This document shows positions 1 to 6,739 of a stretch of DNA of 10,762 nucleotides, piece after piece. Source of the DNA: Comamonadaceae bacterium (GTDB lineage Bacteria > Pseudomonadota > Gammaproteobacteria > Burkholderiales > Burkholderiaceae_C); NCBI GenBank assembly GCA_947460165.1, contig CANHKH010000070.1, positions 1-10,762 of the forward strand, written 5' to 3'. The stretch's first letter is position 1. Each line of letters begins with the position of its first letter. The notes beneath the pieces were generated by a model. That model worked only from the letters and a program-made list of their open reading frames with translations, was not told the origin of the DNA and made no database searches. The position numbers were made by a program, and so were the translations under genes.

Positions 1-760
1 GGGCTTCTTGCACGCTCATCTCGGGCAGCAGGCCGGCAAAGCGCTGGGCCAGCATGGACTTGCCCGAGCCGGGCGGGCCCATCAGCAGCAGGCTGTGGCC
101 ACCGGCGGCGGCAATTTCAAGCGCCCGCCTGGCACTGGCCTGGCCTTTGACGTCGGCCATGTCCGCATACAAGGCGCGGCTGGGCTGGGGCACAGGTACC
201 ACGCGCTGCCAGCCCTCGCCGTGCTCGGGCGCTTCGTCGCCGGGGCGAAAGTGCTGGGCTACGTCCATCAGGTGGGTGGCGCGGTAAACGCAGGAGCCGG
301 GCACCAAGGCGGCCTCTTCGGCGCTCTGGGGCGGCAGCACCAACTGGGGCGCGTCCTGCCCGCTGGCGTGCACGGCCAGGCCCATGGCCAGCGCGCCGCG
401 CACGGGCCGCAACTCACCGCCCAGGGAGAGCTCGCCCGCAAACTCGTGACCCACCAGCTTGCGGGCGTCAATTTGCCCACTGGCCGCCAAAATGCCCAGG
501 GCAATGGGCAGGTCAAAGCGGCCTGAGTCTTTGGGTAAATCGGCAGGCGCCAAGTTGACGGTGATGCGCTTGTTGGCCGGAAAGTCCAGCCCGCTGTGGT
601 GGATGGCCGAACGCACGCGCTCACGGGCTTCTTTGACTTCAGTCTCGGCCAGACCGACCAGCGTGAAGCTGGGCAGGCCATTGGCCAGGTGGACCTCGAC
701 CATCACGGGCATGGCCGCCAAACCCACCAGCGCGCGGCTGTGCACAACAGACAAGCTCAT
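1..760 (-). CDS. comM: ComM/YifB-family Mg-chelatase-like AAA+ ATPase, N-terminal half (partial)
   Basis: The minus-strand frame from the ATG at 760 stays open to the left edge, giving about 253 residues of a family that is usually around 500 long, so the C-terminal half lies outside the window. The N-terminus (MSLSVVHSRALVGL...) and the stretches VKEARERVRSAI, ITVNLAPADLPKDSGRFDLPIA and LSLGGELRPVRGALA are typical of ComM. A Walker A motif GPPGSGKS sits at residues 228-235 (about positions 56-79). In characterised relatives ComM is a hexameric helicase that promotes branch migration, helping incoming single-stranded DNA integrate during natural transformation. That role is family knowledge and is not shown here. 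The start is chosen by homology; no clear Shine-Dalgarno precedes it. The gene is divergent from glnK across a 249-base regulatory region. The reading frame is intact as far as it can be followed. Confidence 0.93.
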   Translation of the reverse strand, partial: MSLSVVHSRALVGLAAMPVMVEVHLANGLPSFTLVGLAETEVKEARERVRSAIHHSGLDFPANKRITVNLAPADLPKDSGRFDLPIALGILAASGQIDARKLVGHEFAGELSLGGELRPVRGALAMGLAVHASGQDAPQLVLPPQSAEEAALVPGSCVYRATHLMDVAQHFRPGDEAPEHGEGWQRVVPVPQPSRALYADMADVKGQASARRALEIAAAGGHSLLLMGPPGSGKSMLAQRFAGLLPEMSVQEA

Positions 761-802
761 GGGGTAGGGCGGGTGAATGGGTCCAAAGCGGTGCATGCGA
801 GA

Positions 803-817
803 GCACCAAATTGGTGC
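803..817. promoter_or_regulatory. NtrC (NRI) binding site, near-perfect palindrome
   Basis: The sequence GCACCAAATTGGTGC has perfect 7-base inverted arms (GCACCAA/TTGGTGC) around one central base. It matches the known NtrC operator pattern GCACCA-N3-TGGTGC. It lies about 150 bases upstream of the predicted glnK start of transcription, a usual distance for a sigma-54 enhancer. It also lies 43 bases upstream of the comM start codon, so it could affect both divergent genes. The assignment is by motif and context. Confidence 0.8.
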
Positions 818-885
818 AAATGTCGCGCCGTGATGCCTTGCACTGTAGAGGCGAATGCGCGCCTGTGGGTGGCCGTGGAGCGACA

Positions 886-900
886 GCGCCACAGTGGTCA
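886..900. promoter_or_regulatory. Second, degenerate NtrC-like site
   Basis: The sequence GCGCCACAGTGGTCA keeps the GCxCCA-N3-TGGT core with the same 3-base centre as the strong site, but the outer positions of the right arm are mismatched. Its centre is 83 bases (about eight helical turns) downstream of the centre of the strong site. It is roughly 75 bases upstream of the predicted glnK transcription start. Paired strong and weak NtrC sites on one face of the helix are common at such promoters. This call is inference from the pattern. Confidence 0.4.
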
Positions 901-941
901 CTATCTTTTACAAGATGCTGGCAAGCCGGTCCAGGGGCCAC

Positions 942-957
942 TGGCACGGTCTCTGCT
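942..957 (+). promoter_or_regulatory. Sigma-54 (-24/-12) promoter of glnK-amtB
   Basis: TGGCACGGTCTCTGCT matches the consensus TGGCACG-N4-TTGCW, with one mismatch in the -12 element (CTGCT). The invariant GG (943-944) and GC (955-956) are separated by exactly 10 bases, as sigma-54 RNA polymerase requires. Transcription should begin near 967-968, leaving a leader of about 42 bases before glnK. Together with the upstream NtrC site this predicts induction under nitrogen limitation. Confidence 0.85.
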
Positions 958-1009
958 AGACAGAACCTGTACTTATCTGTGCAGCGTGCTTGTGAAAGGA
1001 ACACCAAAC

Positions 1010-1348
1010 ATGAAACTCGTCACCGCGATCATCAAACCCTTCAAGCTCGACGAGGTGCGCGAAGCCCTCTCGGCCATGGGGGTGCAAGGCATCACCGTCA
1101 CCGAAGTCAAGGGCTTTGGCCGCCAAAAAGGCCACACCGAGCTCTACCGTGGCGCGGAATACGTGGTCGACTTTTTGCCCAAGGTCAAGATTGAAGCGGC
1201 TGTCTCTGAAGAGCTGGTCGATCGCGTCATCGAGGCCGTGGAGGGCGCTGCCCGCACCGGCAAGATAGGCGACGGCAAGATTTTTGTGTACGACCTCGAG
1301 CAGGTCGTGCGCATTCGCACCGGCGAAACCGGTAAAGAAGCGCTCTAA
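1010..1348 (+). CDS. glnK: PII nitrogen regulatory protein GlnK
   Basis: This 112-residue protein has the full PII family length. It starts MKLVTAIIKPFKLDEVREAL and carries the T-loop (residues 37-55, GRQKGHTELYRGAEY) with the uridylylation tyrosine at Y51. The B-loop TGKIGDGKIF (83-92) contributes to ATP/ADP and 2-oxoglutarate binding. The protein senses energy and carbon/nitrogen status as a trimer and reversibly blocks the AmtB pore. The start follows an AAAGGA ribosome binding site at 995-1000, nine bases upstream. A longer in-frame upstream extension exists, but it crosses the promoter and is not coding. GlnK is preferred over GlnB because amtB follows 38 bases downstream and the promoter is of sigma-54 type. 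Confidence 0.96.
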   Translation: MKLVTAIIKPFKLDEVREALSAMGVQGITVTEVKGFGRQKGHTELYRGAEYVVDFLPKVKIEAAVSEELVDRVIEAVEGAARTGKIGDGKIFVYDLEQVVRIRTGETGKEAL

Positions 1349-1386
1349 GCCCTCGGCTTTTTCTACCGAAGAAAGAACACATTGCC

Positions 1387-2937
1387 ATGAAAAAACTACT
1401 TGCCTCTCTGGCCTTGGGCCTGAGTCTGTTGACCGGCGGCGCAGCTGCACTGGCGCAAGCGCCAGCGCCTGCAGCGGCTGCCCCCACTGCGGCTGCCGCT
1501 GAAGCCAAACCGGCCGATGCAGCGCCAGCGCCAGCGGCTGCTGCAACTGCAGCCCCTGCAGCCGCAACTGCTGCCGCCCCTGCCGAGGCCGCGCCAGCGC
1601 TGGTGCCCAACAAGGGCGACACCGGCTGGATGTTGGTGGCCACGCTGCTGGTCATCATGATGGCCATTCCGGGCCTGGCCCTTTTCTACGGCGGCCTGGT
1701 GCGCAGCAAAAACATGCTGTCCGTGCTCATGCAGGTGATGGTGACCTTCTCACTGATCTCCGTGCTGTGGGTGGTCTACGGCTACAGCTTGGCATTCACC
1801 GAGGGCAACGCCTTTTTTGGCGGCTTTGACCGACTCATGCTCAAGGGCATTTGGGACAACGCGGCCGGCACCTTTGCCAATGCAGCCACCTTCAGCAAGG
1901 GCGTGGTGATTCCCGAGATCGCGTTTGCCGCCTTCCAGGCCACCTTTGCAGGCATCACCTGCGCGCTGATCGTGGGTGCGTTTGCCGAGCGTGCCAAGTT
2001 CTCCGGTGTGCTGCTGTTCATGGTGCTGTGGTTCACCTTCAGCTACGTGCCCGTGGCCCACATGGTGTGGTTCTGGATGGGCCCTGACGCCTACGCCGCC
2101 AAAGAGGTGGTCGAAGAGATGACCTCCAAAGCCGGTTTCATTTGGCAAATGGGCGCGCTGGACTTTGCCGGCGGCACCGTGGTGCACATCAACGCCGCCG
2201 TGGCCGGCCTGGTGGGTGCCTTCATGATTGGCAAGCGCATTGGCTACGGGCGTGAAGCCATGGCCCCGCACAGCCTGACGTTGACCATGGTGGGCGCCTC
2301 GCTGCTGTGGGTGGGCTGGTTCGGCTTTAACGCCGGTTCTGCCCTGGAAGCCAACGGCTTTGCAGCCCTGGCCTTCATGAACACCCTGGTGGCCACCGCT
2401 GGTGCCGTGCTGACTTGGTGCATTGGCGAGGCGCTCATGAAGGGCAAAGCCTCCATGCTGGGCGCAGCCTCTGGCGCGGTGGCCGGTTTGGTGGCCATCA
2501 CCCCCGCAGCGGGCAACGTCGGCGTGGGTGGCGGCCTGGTCATTGGCCTGTTGGCCGGCTTTGCAGGCCTGTGGGGCGTGACCGCCCTGAAGAAACTGCT
2601 GGGCGCTGACGACTCGCTCGACGTGTTCGGCGTGCACGGCGTGTGCGGCATCTTGGGCGCCATCCTGACGGGCGTGTTCAACAGCCCCGCCCTGGGCGGC
2701 CCTGGCTACGTGGCCGACTGGGTCACAGCCACCATGGTGACCGCTGCCGACTACTCGATCGTCGACCAGGTGTTGGTGCAAGCCAAAGCTGTGCTGATCA
2801 CGGTGGTCTGGTCTGGCGTGGTCTCTGTCATCGCCTACAAAATCGCCGACCTCACCGTGGGCCTGCGCGTGACGGAAGAAGAAGAACGCGAAGGCCTGGA
2901 CATCAGCGCCCACGGCGAAACAGCGTACAACCGCTGA
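1387..2937 (+). CDS. amtB: Ammonium channel AmtB with signal peptide and Ala/Pro-rich periplasmic linker
   Basis: The protein has 516 residues, longer than the roughly 430 of a compact AmtB because of its N-terminus. It begins with a signal peptide (MKKLLASLALGLSLL, likely cleavage after ALA at about residue 23), followed by an Ala/Pro-rich low-complexity stretch at residues 24-71. The Amt domain starts near residue 73 (NKGDTGWMLVATLLV), with the GLALFYGGLVRSKN signature at 96-109. The conserved pore histidines are H267 (GGTVVHINAA) and H417 (VFGVHGVCG), exactly 150 apart as in E. coli AmtB (168 and 318). The conserved C-terminal tail EEEEREGLDISAHGETAY is the GlnK docking region. The protein is an inner-membrane trimer conducting ammonium, co-transcribed with glnK. 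Its ribosome binding site is weak (a purine run near 1369-1376), which suggests coupling to glnK translation or modest initiation. Confidence 0.96.
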   Translation: MKKLLASLALGLSLLTGGAAALAQAPAPAAAAPTAAAAEAKPADAAPAPAAAATAAPAAATAAAPAEAAPALVPNKGDTGWMLVATLLVIMMAIPGLALFYGGLVRSKNMLSVLMQVMVTFSLISVLWVVYGYSLAFTEGNAFFGGFDRLMLKGIWDNAAGTFANAATFSKGVVIPEIAFAAFQATFAGITCALIVGAFAERAKFSGVLLFMVLWFTFSYVPVAHMVWFWMGPDAYAAKEVVEEMTSKAGFIWQMGALDFAGGTVVHINAAVAGLVGAFMIGKRIGYGREAMAPHSLTLTMVGASLLWVGWFGFNAGSALEANGFAALAFMNTLVATAGAVLTWCIGEALMKGKASMLGAASGAVAGLVAITPAAGNVGVGGGLVIGLLAGFAGLWGVTALKKLLGADDSLDVFGVHGVCGILGAILTGVFNSPALGGPGYVADWVTATMVTAADYSIVDQVLVQAKAVLITVVWSGVVSVIAYKIADLTVGLRVTEEEEREGLDISAHGETAYNR

Positions 2938-3004
2938 TCCCCTGATTCCCCACCGGGAGGGCCGTGAAACCCCGGCCCATTGAGAGAGTCTCCTTGGATG
3001 TTCT

Positions 3005-3035
3005 GCCCGTCAGCCGCAAGCTGACGGGCTTTTTT
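3005..3035 (+). terminator. Rho-independent terminator of glnK-amtB
   Basis: A perfect 10-base-pair GC-rich stem (GCCCGTCAGC at 3005-3014 and GCTGACGGGC at 3020-3029) encloses a CGCAA loop and is followed directly by six T residues. It starts 67 bases after the amtB stop. This is a textbook intrinsic terminator, so the downstream DTW gene probably needs its own promoter. Confidence 0.95.
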
Positions 3036-3093
3036 ATGCCGACACAGCATCCGCGGGAAATGGCCAAGGCCTCAAGCCTGCGCGAGCTCGGCA

Positions 3094-3139
3094 GGCAGCC
3101 CGTGCAAGAAGACCCTGGCTGCCGGTCGCATGGCATGCG
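3094..3139. repeat. Short inverted repeats upstream of the DTW-domain gene
   Basis: Two small dyads lie in the gap between the amtB terminator and the DTW gene. One has arms GGCAGCC (3094-3100) and GGCTGCC (3117-3123) with a 16-base loop. The other is the compact palindrome CGCATG-G-CATGCG (3127-3139). Neither is followed by a T run, and neither matches an operator I recognise. In GC-rich DNA such dyads can occur by chance, so a role in expression of the DTW gene is only a possibility. Confidence 0.3.
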
Positions 3140-3184
3140 GTCACGCACAGACGGCAAAGGCAAACCGCGTGCGATTATTCCGTC

Positions 3185-3850
3185 ATGAACCCTGAGCCGC
3201 TCGCCGAGCCTCGATACCGCCGCGCCACATGCAGCCAGTGCCTGCGCCCGCAGGCCACTTGCCTATGCGCACTGGCGCAGCCCACAGCCCACCGCACCGA
3301 GGTCTTGGTGCTTCAGCATCCGCAGGAACAGCGCCACGCCAAGAACAGCGTGGCTCTGCTGCGACTGTCGCTGGCGAATTGCGAAGTCGTCGTTGGCAAA
3401 CGCTTTGAGCCCGCAGTGCTGCAGGCCTTGTTGCATCGCCCAGGCCGGGACACCCGGCTGCTCTACCCCGACGTGCCGGCTGCGCCCTCGCCCCTGGTCA
3501 CCGAGACCACGGGCGCGCCCCTACGGCTGGTGGTGATAGACGCCACCTGGCGCAAAAGCCTGCGCATGTTGCTGGAGCACCCGGCATTGGCGGGTCTGCC
3601 CCGGCTGTCACTGGATGCGCCGGCACCGACGCACTACCGCGCGATCCGTGCGGCGCGCAGGGCTGACCAGGTGTCTACGCTGGAGGCGACGGTGCAGGCG
3701 CTGGCGATGGTGGAGGGGCCGGCTTTCGATGGTGTGCCGTTGCTGGAAGCTTTTGGCAGATTTGTGGAAGGGGTGGCGGCGCGGCAGGGGGCGGACGCGG
3801 TAAAGCTCAGGTCGAAGTTCCTTCAAGCTGGGTGTACGACCAGCATGTAG
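3185..3850 (+). CDS. DTW-domain protein, probable tRNA-uridine aminocarboxypropyltransferase (TapT/YfiP type)
   Basis: This 221-residue protein of the DTW/YfiP family has a four-cysteine zinc-type motif CxxC-x6-CxC at C16, C19, C26 and C28. It also has the HPQEQRHAKNS segment (44-55), the family motif as DATW at 119-122 (VVIDATWRKS), and the conserved STLEA at 164-168. Characterised members transfer the 3-amino-3-carboxypropyl group of S-adenosylmethionine to uridine in tRNA (acp3U, position 47 in E. coli). The specific uridine targeted here is inferred. No strong Shine-Dalgarno precedes the ATG, and there is no better in-frame start between it and the amtB terminator. It is convergent with the jet operon and probably a core gene unrelated to it. 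Confidence 0.88.
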   Translation: MNPEPLAEPRYRRATCSQCLRPQATCLCALAQPTAHRTEVLVLQHPQEQRHAKNSVALLRLSLANCEVVVGKRFEPAVLQALLHRPGRDTRLLYPDVPAAPSPLVTETTGAPLRLVVIDATWRKSLRMLLEHPALAGLPRLSLDAPAPTHYRAIRAARRADQVSTLEATVQALAMVEGPAFDGVPLLEAFGRFVEGVAARQGADAVKLRSKFLQAGCTTSM

Positions 3851-3908
3851 CGACAACCGCTCTTCACACTGGCGAGGCGAACGGCATACTTGAGATACGA
3901 GTCAGATC

Positions 3909-3928
3909 ATCGGAGCGCATCCTCCGAT
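3909..3928. terminator. Inverted repeat between convergent genes, possible weak terminator
   Basis: Arms ATCGGAG (3909-3915) and CTCCGAT (3922-3928) form a perfect 7-base-pair stem with a 6-base loop. It sits in the 125-base gap between the ends of the convergent DTW gene and jetD. Its position suits a shared transcription end for both genes. However, no T tract follows on either strand, so intrinsic termination is doubtful. Confidence 0.35.
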
Positions 3929-3975
3929 ACAGGCACCTCCAGCACATTCTGGTGTGTCTTTATCTAAAGCTGCCG

Positions 3976-4791
3976 TCATAGCGAGTCCATGAGCTCCTGA
4001 GCCAGCCCAACCTTCAGCTTCTGCAGAAGAGACCAAGGTCTCTGAATTATCAAACGGTCTTCTGAGGTGAGGCTTTTCTCCCATTGGGCAACCTGATCCG
4101 CATAGAGGTGCACCTGTTTCGCCTTGCGCGCAGCACTCACAAGCCTGTCCTCTGGTGGGAACAAGATCCTCTGTAACCGAGGCAGTTTGGCCGCCATGCC
4201 CAGGCCTGCAGGGTCGAAATCGAAGTAGGCCCAAACCGGTGCGCTGCTGGTCCGAAGCAGGCTAGTAACCACATCAGCCCTAAAGACCCCATCACCTCGA
4301 AAGATGGCCAGCACAGCCAGCGCCTGATAGTCGACCCATTGATTGCGCTCTAGGAATCTAAGGCTCTCCAGGTTCTCGACCACGAGAAGAACGTCGGCGC
4401 GAATCTCGCGCGCCTGCTCCAGGGTGAGCACTTGGTAGCCCACGTTAGGCACCGGGTGTTCTTTGTACTCGCAGAGGCCGTGGGCAGCCTTAACGGCGAT
4501 TGAATCGTGATGCGGTGCAAGGGTTCCGGCTTTTTCCTGCGACGGATTGTTCAACCCTGCCTCCGCTCTGCGCAGCGTTCGCCCGGTGGGCTCGGTCGCG
4601 ACGCCCGCGTTGACAAGCATCTGGAGCGCCCGGTCGGCATCGACCTGGCTGAACTCGAATTGACTCCCGACGCGCTGGCCCATGCCGAAATGATGATGAA
4701 AGTGCTGCGACACCAAGGACACACCCTTATAGCCGGACCCCTTGGCTGCCAGGTCCTGCAGAAATGCGACTTCGCGCGAGGAAAAACTCAT
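3976..4791 (-). CDS. jetD: Wadjet nuclease subunit JetD (TOPRIM domain, MksG-like)
   Basis: This 271-residue protein is the last gene of the jet operon. Its ATG overlaps the jetA stop (ATGA, 4788-4791), which fixes the start. Residues 1-95 form a small N-terminal part that looks helical and winged-helix-like. From about 105 to the end it resembles a topoisomerase VI-like TOPRIM fold: strand plus acidic motif LLVVENLES (E139, E142), then VWAYFDFDPAGLGMA with the D191-x-D193 metal-binding pair and G196, and a C-terminal helical tail ending GLAQELMDSL. In Wadjet systems JetD is the effector that cleaves circular DNA once JetABC has extruded it. It is clearly shorter than the type I JetD proteins (DUF3322 plus DUF2220, roughly 400 residues), so the large N-terminal arm appears reduced or missing. 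The call relies on the TOPRIM motifs and on operon context. Confidence 0.82.
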   Translation of the reverse strand: MSFSSREVAFLQDLAAKGSGYKGVSLVSQHFHHHFGMGQRVGSQFEFSQVDADRALQMLVNAGVATEPTGRTLRRAEAGLNNPSQEKAGTLAPHHDSIAVKAAHGLCEYKEHPVPNVGYQVLTLEQAREIRADVLLVVENLESLRFLERNQWVDYQALAVLAIFRGDGVFRADVVTSLLRTSSAPVWAYFDFDPAGLGMAAKLPRLQRILFPPEDRLVSAARKAKQVHLYADQVAQWEKSLTSEDRLIIQRPWSLLQKLKVGLAQELMDSL

Positions 4792-6053
4792 GGGCTCAGT
4801 GCGGCTGACATTGAATTGAGCTGACGAGCACGAGCGTCCGTGAAGATGTCGTTGTATTCGCCAGGTGCGCGGGGACGCGCGAGCACCTCAACGGGGAGCC
4901 CGGCTGAAGCAATCTGGGCGCAGGCGTAGAGCAGCCACTCCTCATCGGTAACGGTCTGCTCCAGGCCATACACCTCCCCGAAGCGTTCGCGCCACTGGAG
5001 CATGGATACCGGATGGCCGTCGGCGTGATGATCGAGGTGCCGGATGTGCTCAACGTAGGCGTCGATGAGTTCATCGATCGGCACGACCGCAGGTTCGACG
5101 ACGGCCTGCTTGGTGGAGAGTACCTCGGGAGACGCGATGGGTGCGGGCTTGGACGTGACGATGATGGGGGGAAGTCGCTTGGCCGCGGCGAGAATGCCCT
5201 GAGTCACCGCCATGTCGTTGTCGGCGACGTCCACGTACCAGGTGGTGACCAGTCCGACCGGGGTGGCCAGGCGCTTCGCAGCCTCCGTGGTGACTTCAAG
5301 TTCAAAGCCGTCGCTCATCCTGTTCTTCGACAGCCACAGCGCCACGTTGGCCAGGTTGCGCTGTCGCTGCTCGATCTGGCGCAGCGCAAACAGGTTCTTG
5401 GAGACCACACGCTGGATGTCACCAATGCGGGCGGTCCAATCGGTCAGCCGGGACAAGATTCGAACGTTGAGCAGCCGGCGCACCTCGGGCAGTTGCAGCC
5501 CGATGGCTTCTCGCTCCATCTCCTGGACCTTGGCATTCAGACTCACGATCTGCCGGCTGAAACGGCGCACCTCTTCAATGTAGAACTTGTTCTCCCGGAT
5601 CTTGCCTGCCACCGAGTCGACGTCACCGAAGTTCGTGGTGACCTTCGCACCGAGCATCTGCAGGTTCTGGTCCATGAAGAACCCGATCCGCACCACCGCC
5701 TCGTCCAGCCTGTCCATGGCCCGATCGGCGTCGCGCAACGAGCCCTCCCGGCGGAACTCGCGCAAGTTATCGAACTCCAGTCGCAGCTGTCGAATGGGCA
5801 TGTCGAGCTGTGCGAGCTGGCGAAAGGCCCCGTAGCTGACAACAAAGTCCCCGATAAACTCGCGCAGCAGCGGGTTGAGATAGTACGTATCCTCATCCAC
5901 AGGCATCAGCGCGCGCATGCGGATCAGCGTGTCCACCCCCTTGTTGCGCTTGCCACCGGTGGAGACTGGCCCACGGATGGCCTCGGTCACCAATTCGCTG
6001 TGCTCCGCCAGCGCCTTGAGCAGTTGCTGGATCAGGTTCGGTGCCTCATTCAA
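4788..6053 (-). CDS. jetA: Wadjet kleisin-like subunit JetA (MukF/MksF-like)
   Basis: The protein has 421 residues. An N-terminal winged-helix region (about 1-75, with DTLIRMRALMPVDEDTYYLNPLLREFI) precedes a long helical middle (75-240, charged and heptad-like). A Pro/Ala/Val-rich linker follows (about 300-325), then a C-terminal helical or winged-helix part (325-400). This layout is typical of MukF/MksF-type kleisins, which bridge the two SMC heads and bind the MukE-like partner. The start is a TTG at 6051-6053, set six bases after a perfect AGGAGG (6060-6065). The TTG overlaps the jetB stop as TTGA; no in-frame ATG fits better. The jetA stop in turn overlaps the jetD ATG. Overall sequence similarity to named JetA proteins could not be tested here, so subtype is open. 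Confidence 0.82.
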   Translation of the reverse strand: MNEAPNLIQQLLKALAEHSELVTEAIRGPVSTGGKRNKGVDTLIRMRALMPVDEDTYYLNPLLREFIGDFVVSYGAFRQLAQLDMPIRQLRLEFDNLREFRREGSLRDADRAMDRLDEAVVRIGFFMDQNLQMLGAKVTTNFGDVDSVAGKIRENKFYIEEVRRFSRQIVSLNAKVQEMEREAIGLQLPEVRRLLNVRILSRLTDWTARIGDIQRVVSKNLFALRQIEQRQRNLANVALWLSKNRMSDGFELEVTTEAAKRLATPVGLVTTWYVDVADNDMAVTQGILAAAKRLPPIIVTSKPAPIASPEVLSTKQAVVEPAVVPIDELIDAYVEHIRHLDHHADGHPVSMLQWRERFGEVYGLEQTVTDEEWLLYACAQIASAGLPVEVLARPRAPGEYNDIFTDARARQLNSMSAALSP

Positions 6054-6739
6054 CCGCGGCCTCCTGGATCAGGTTGACGATCAGTGTCCGCGGTACGAAG
6101 GAGGTCGTTTTGCGAGCCTCCGGCATCGTCCTCGGTGAGGTCCGATTCGGACAGCGCGTTGTCGGTGAGCTCTGGCACGTTTTCCACCAGGTACTGCATC
6201 ACGGCATGCAGGTGATCGACCTTGCCTGTGATCTGGTAGGTCTCGGTCGAAGGATTGGACAGGACGAGGTAGCCGTCCGCCCGAAGCTTTTCGAGCATCT
6301 TGCGCAAAAGTTCATTGTTTGAAAGCCGTGAGTCAGCCCCAGGGATGCGCAGTTCGCGCAGACGGCCAACCAGGGTGGTGTCCTCGTTGACCTTGATCAG
6401 GATGTCGGCCAGTTGAACGTAGTCACCCGGAACACCGCGGAAGCCATCTTTGGTCAGCCGCACCAGGTTGAGCATTTCCACGAGCAACCCGTAGACGTCT
6501 CGAAACCGCACCAGATCCGACCGGACCTTGTTGACCTGCTCGTTCGTGTTCACCTGCATGGGTGCCACAAAGAAGGCGCCGTCATCGCCCAGCCGGGCCA
6601 GGCGCCGATCCAGGCTCTGCAACCATTGATCGACCCGCTCGGGCTCTCCGGGCTCGCTCAGGTCCGCGTGGGCCTCCGCAAACGCGTACTGGCACACGAA
6701 GTGGCCAGCAAGGAGGGTATTGAGGGTCTCAGGCTTCAT
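6050..6739 (-). CDS. jetB: Wadjet KITE subunit JetB (MukE/MksE-like)
   Basis: The protein has 229 residues from the ATG at 6737-6739. A longer reading from 6865 is possible, but it would overlap the jetC C-terminus by over 130 bases. The chosen ATG has a TGGAG ribosome binding site six bases upstream and overlaps the end of jetC by 11 bases. The body has the tandem winged-helix feel of MukE/KITE proteins: FFVAPMQVNTNEQ, then RFRDVYGLLVEMLNLVR, then LSNNELLRKMLEKLRADGYLVLSNPSTETYQIT, whose last part looks like a wing. The tail from about residue 195 is acidic, Gly/Pro-rich and probably disordered. JetB dimers bind JetA and help the complex hold DNA. Confidence 0.8.
   Translation of the reverse strand: MKPETLNTLLAGHFVCQYAFAEAHADLSEPGEPERVDQWLQSLDRRLARLGDDGAFFVAPMQVNTNEQVNKVRSDLVRFRDVYGLLVEMLNLVRLTKDGFRGVPGDYVQLADILIKVNEDTTLVGRLRELRIPGADSRLSNNELLRKMLEKLRADGYLVLSNPSTETYQITGKVDHLHAVMQYLVENVPELTDNALSESDLTEDDAGGSQNDLLRTADTDRQPDPGGRG

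Noticed and set aside
790..807. Inverted repeat GGTGC...GCACC next to the NtrC site
   Set aside because: The arms point in the opposite sense to an NtrC operator, and one arm is simply part of the strong site. There is no independent support for a function.
596..1009. In-frame upstream extension of glnK
   Set aside because: It would run through comM, the NtrC sites and the sigma-54 promoter. PII proteins start at MKLVTAIIKP, and the ribosome binding site supports 1010.
1750..2913. Long minus-strand open frame opposite amtB (387 codons)
   Set aside because: It is antisense to a clearly recognised AmtB, is rich in His, Gly, Gln and Ala, and resembles no protein. Long antisense frames are normal in GC-rich genes.
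2964..3188. Small plus-strand open frame between amtB and the DTW gene
   Set aside because: It crosses the perfect terminator hairpin at 3005-3035 and has no ribosome binding site or recognisable sequence.
3902..4234. Cys-rich minus-strand frame overlapping the end of jetD
   Set aside because: It is out of frame with jetD inside its catalytic region, and the cysteines are scattered without a metal-binding spacing.
5013..6077. Plus-strand open frame of 354 codons opposite jetA
   Set aside because: It lies antisense to jetA, which has a perfect ribosome binding site and operon overlaps. The antisense translation has no recognisable fold or motif.
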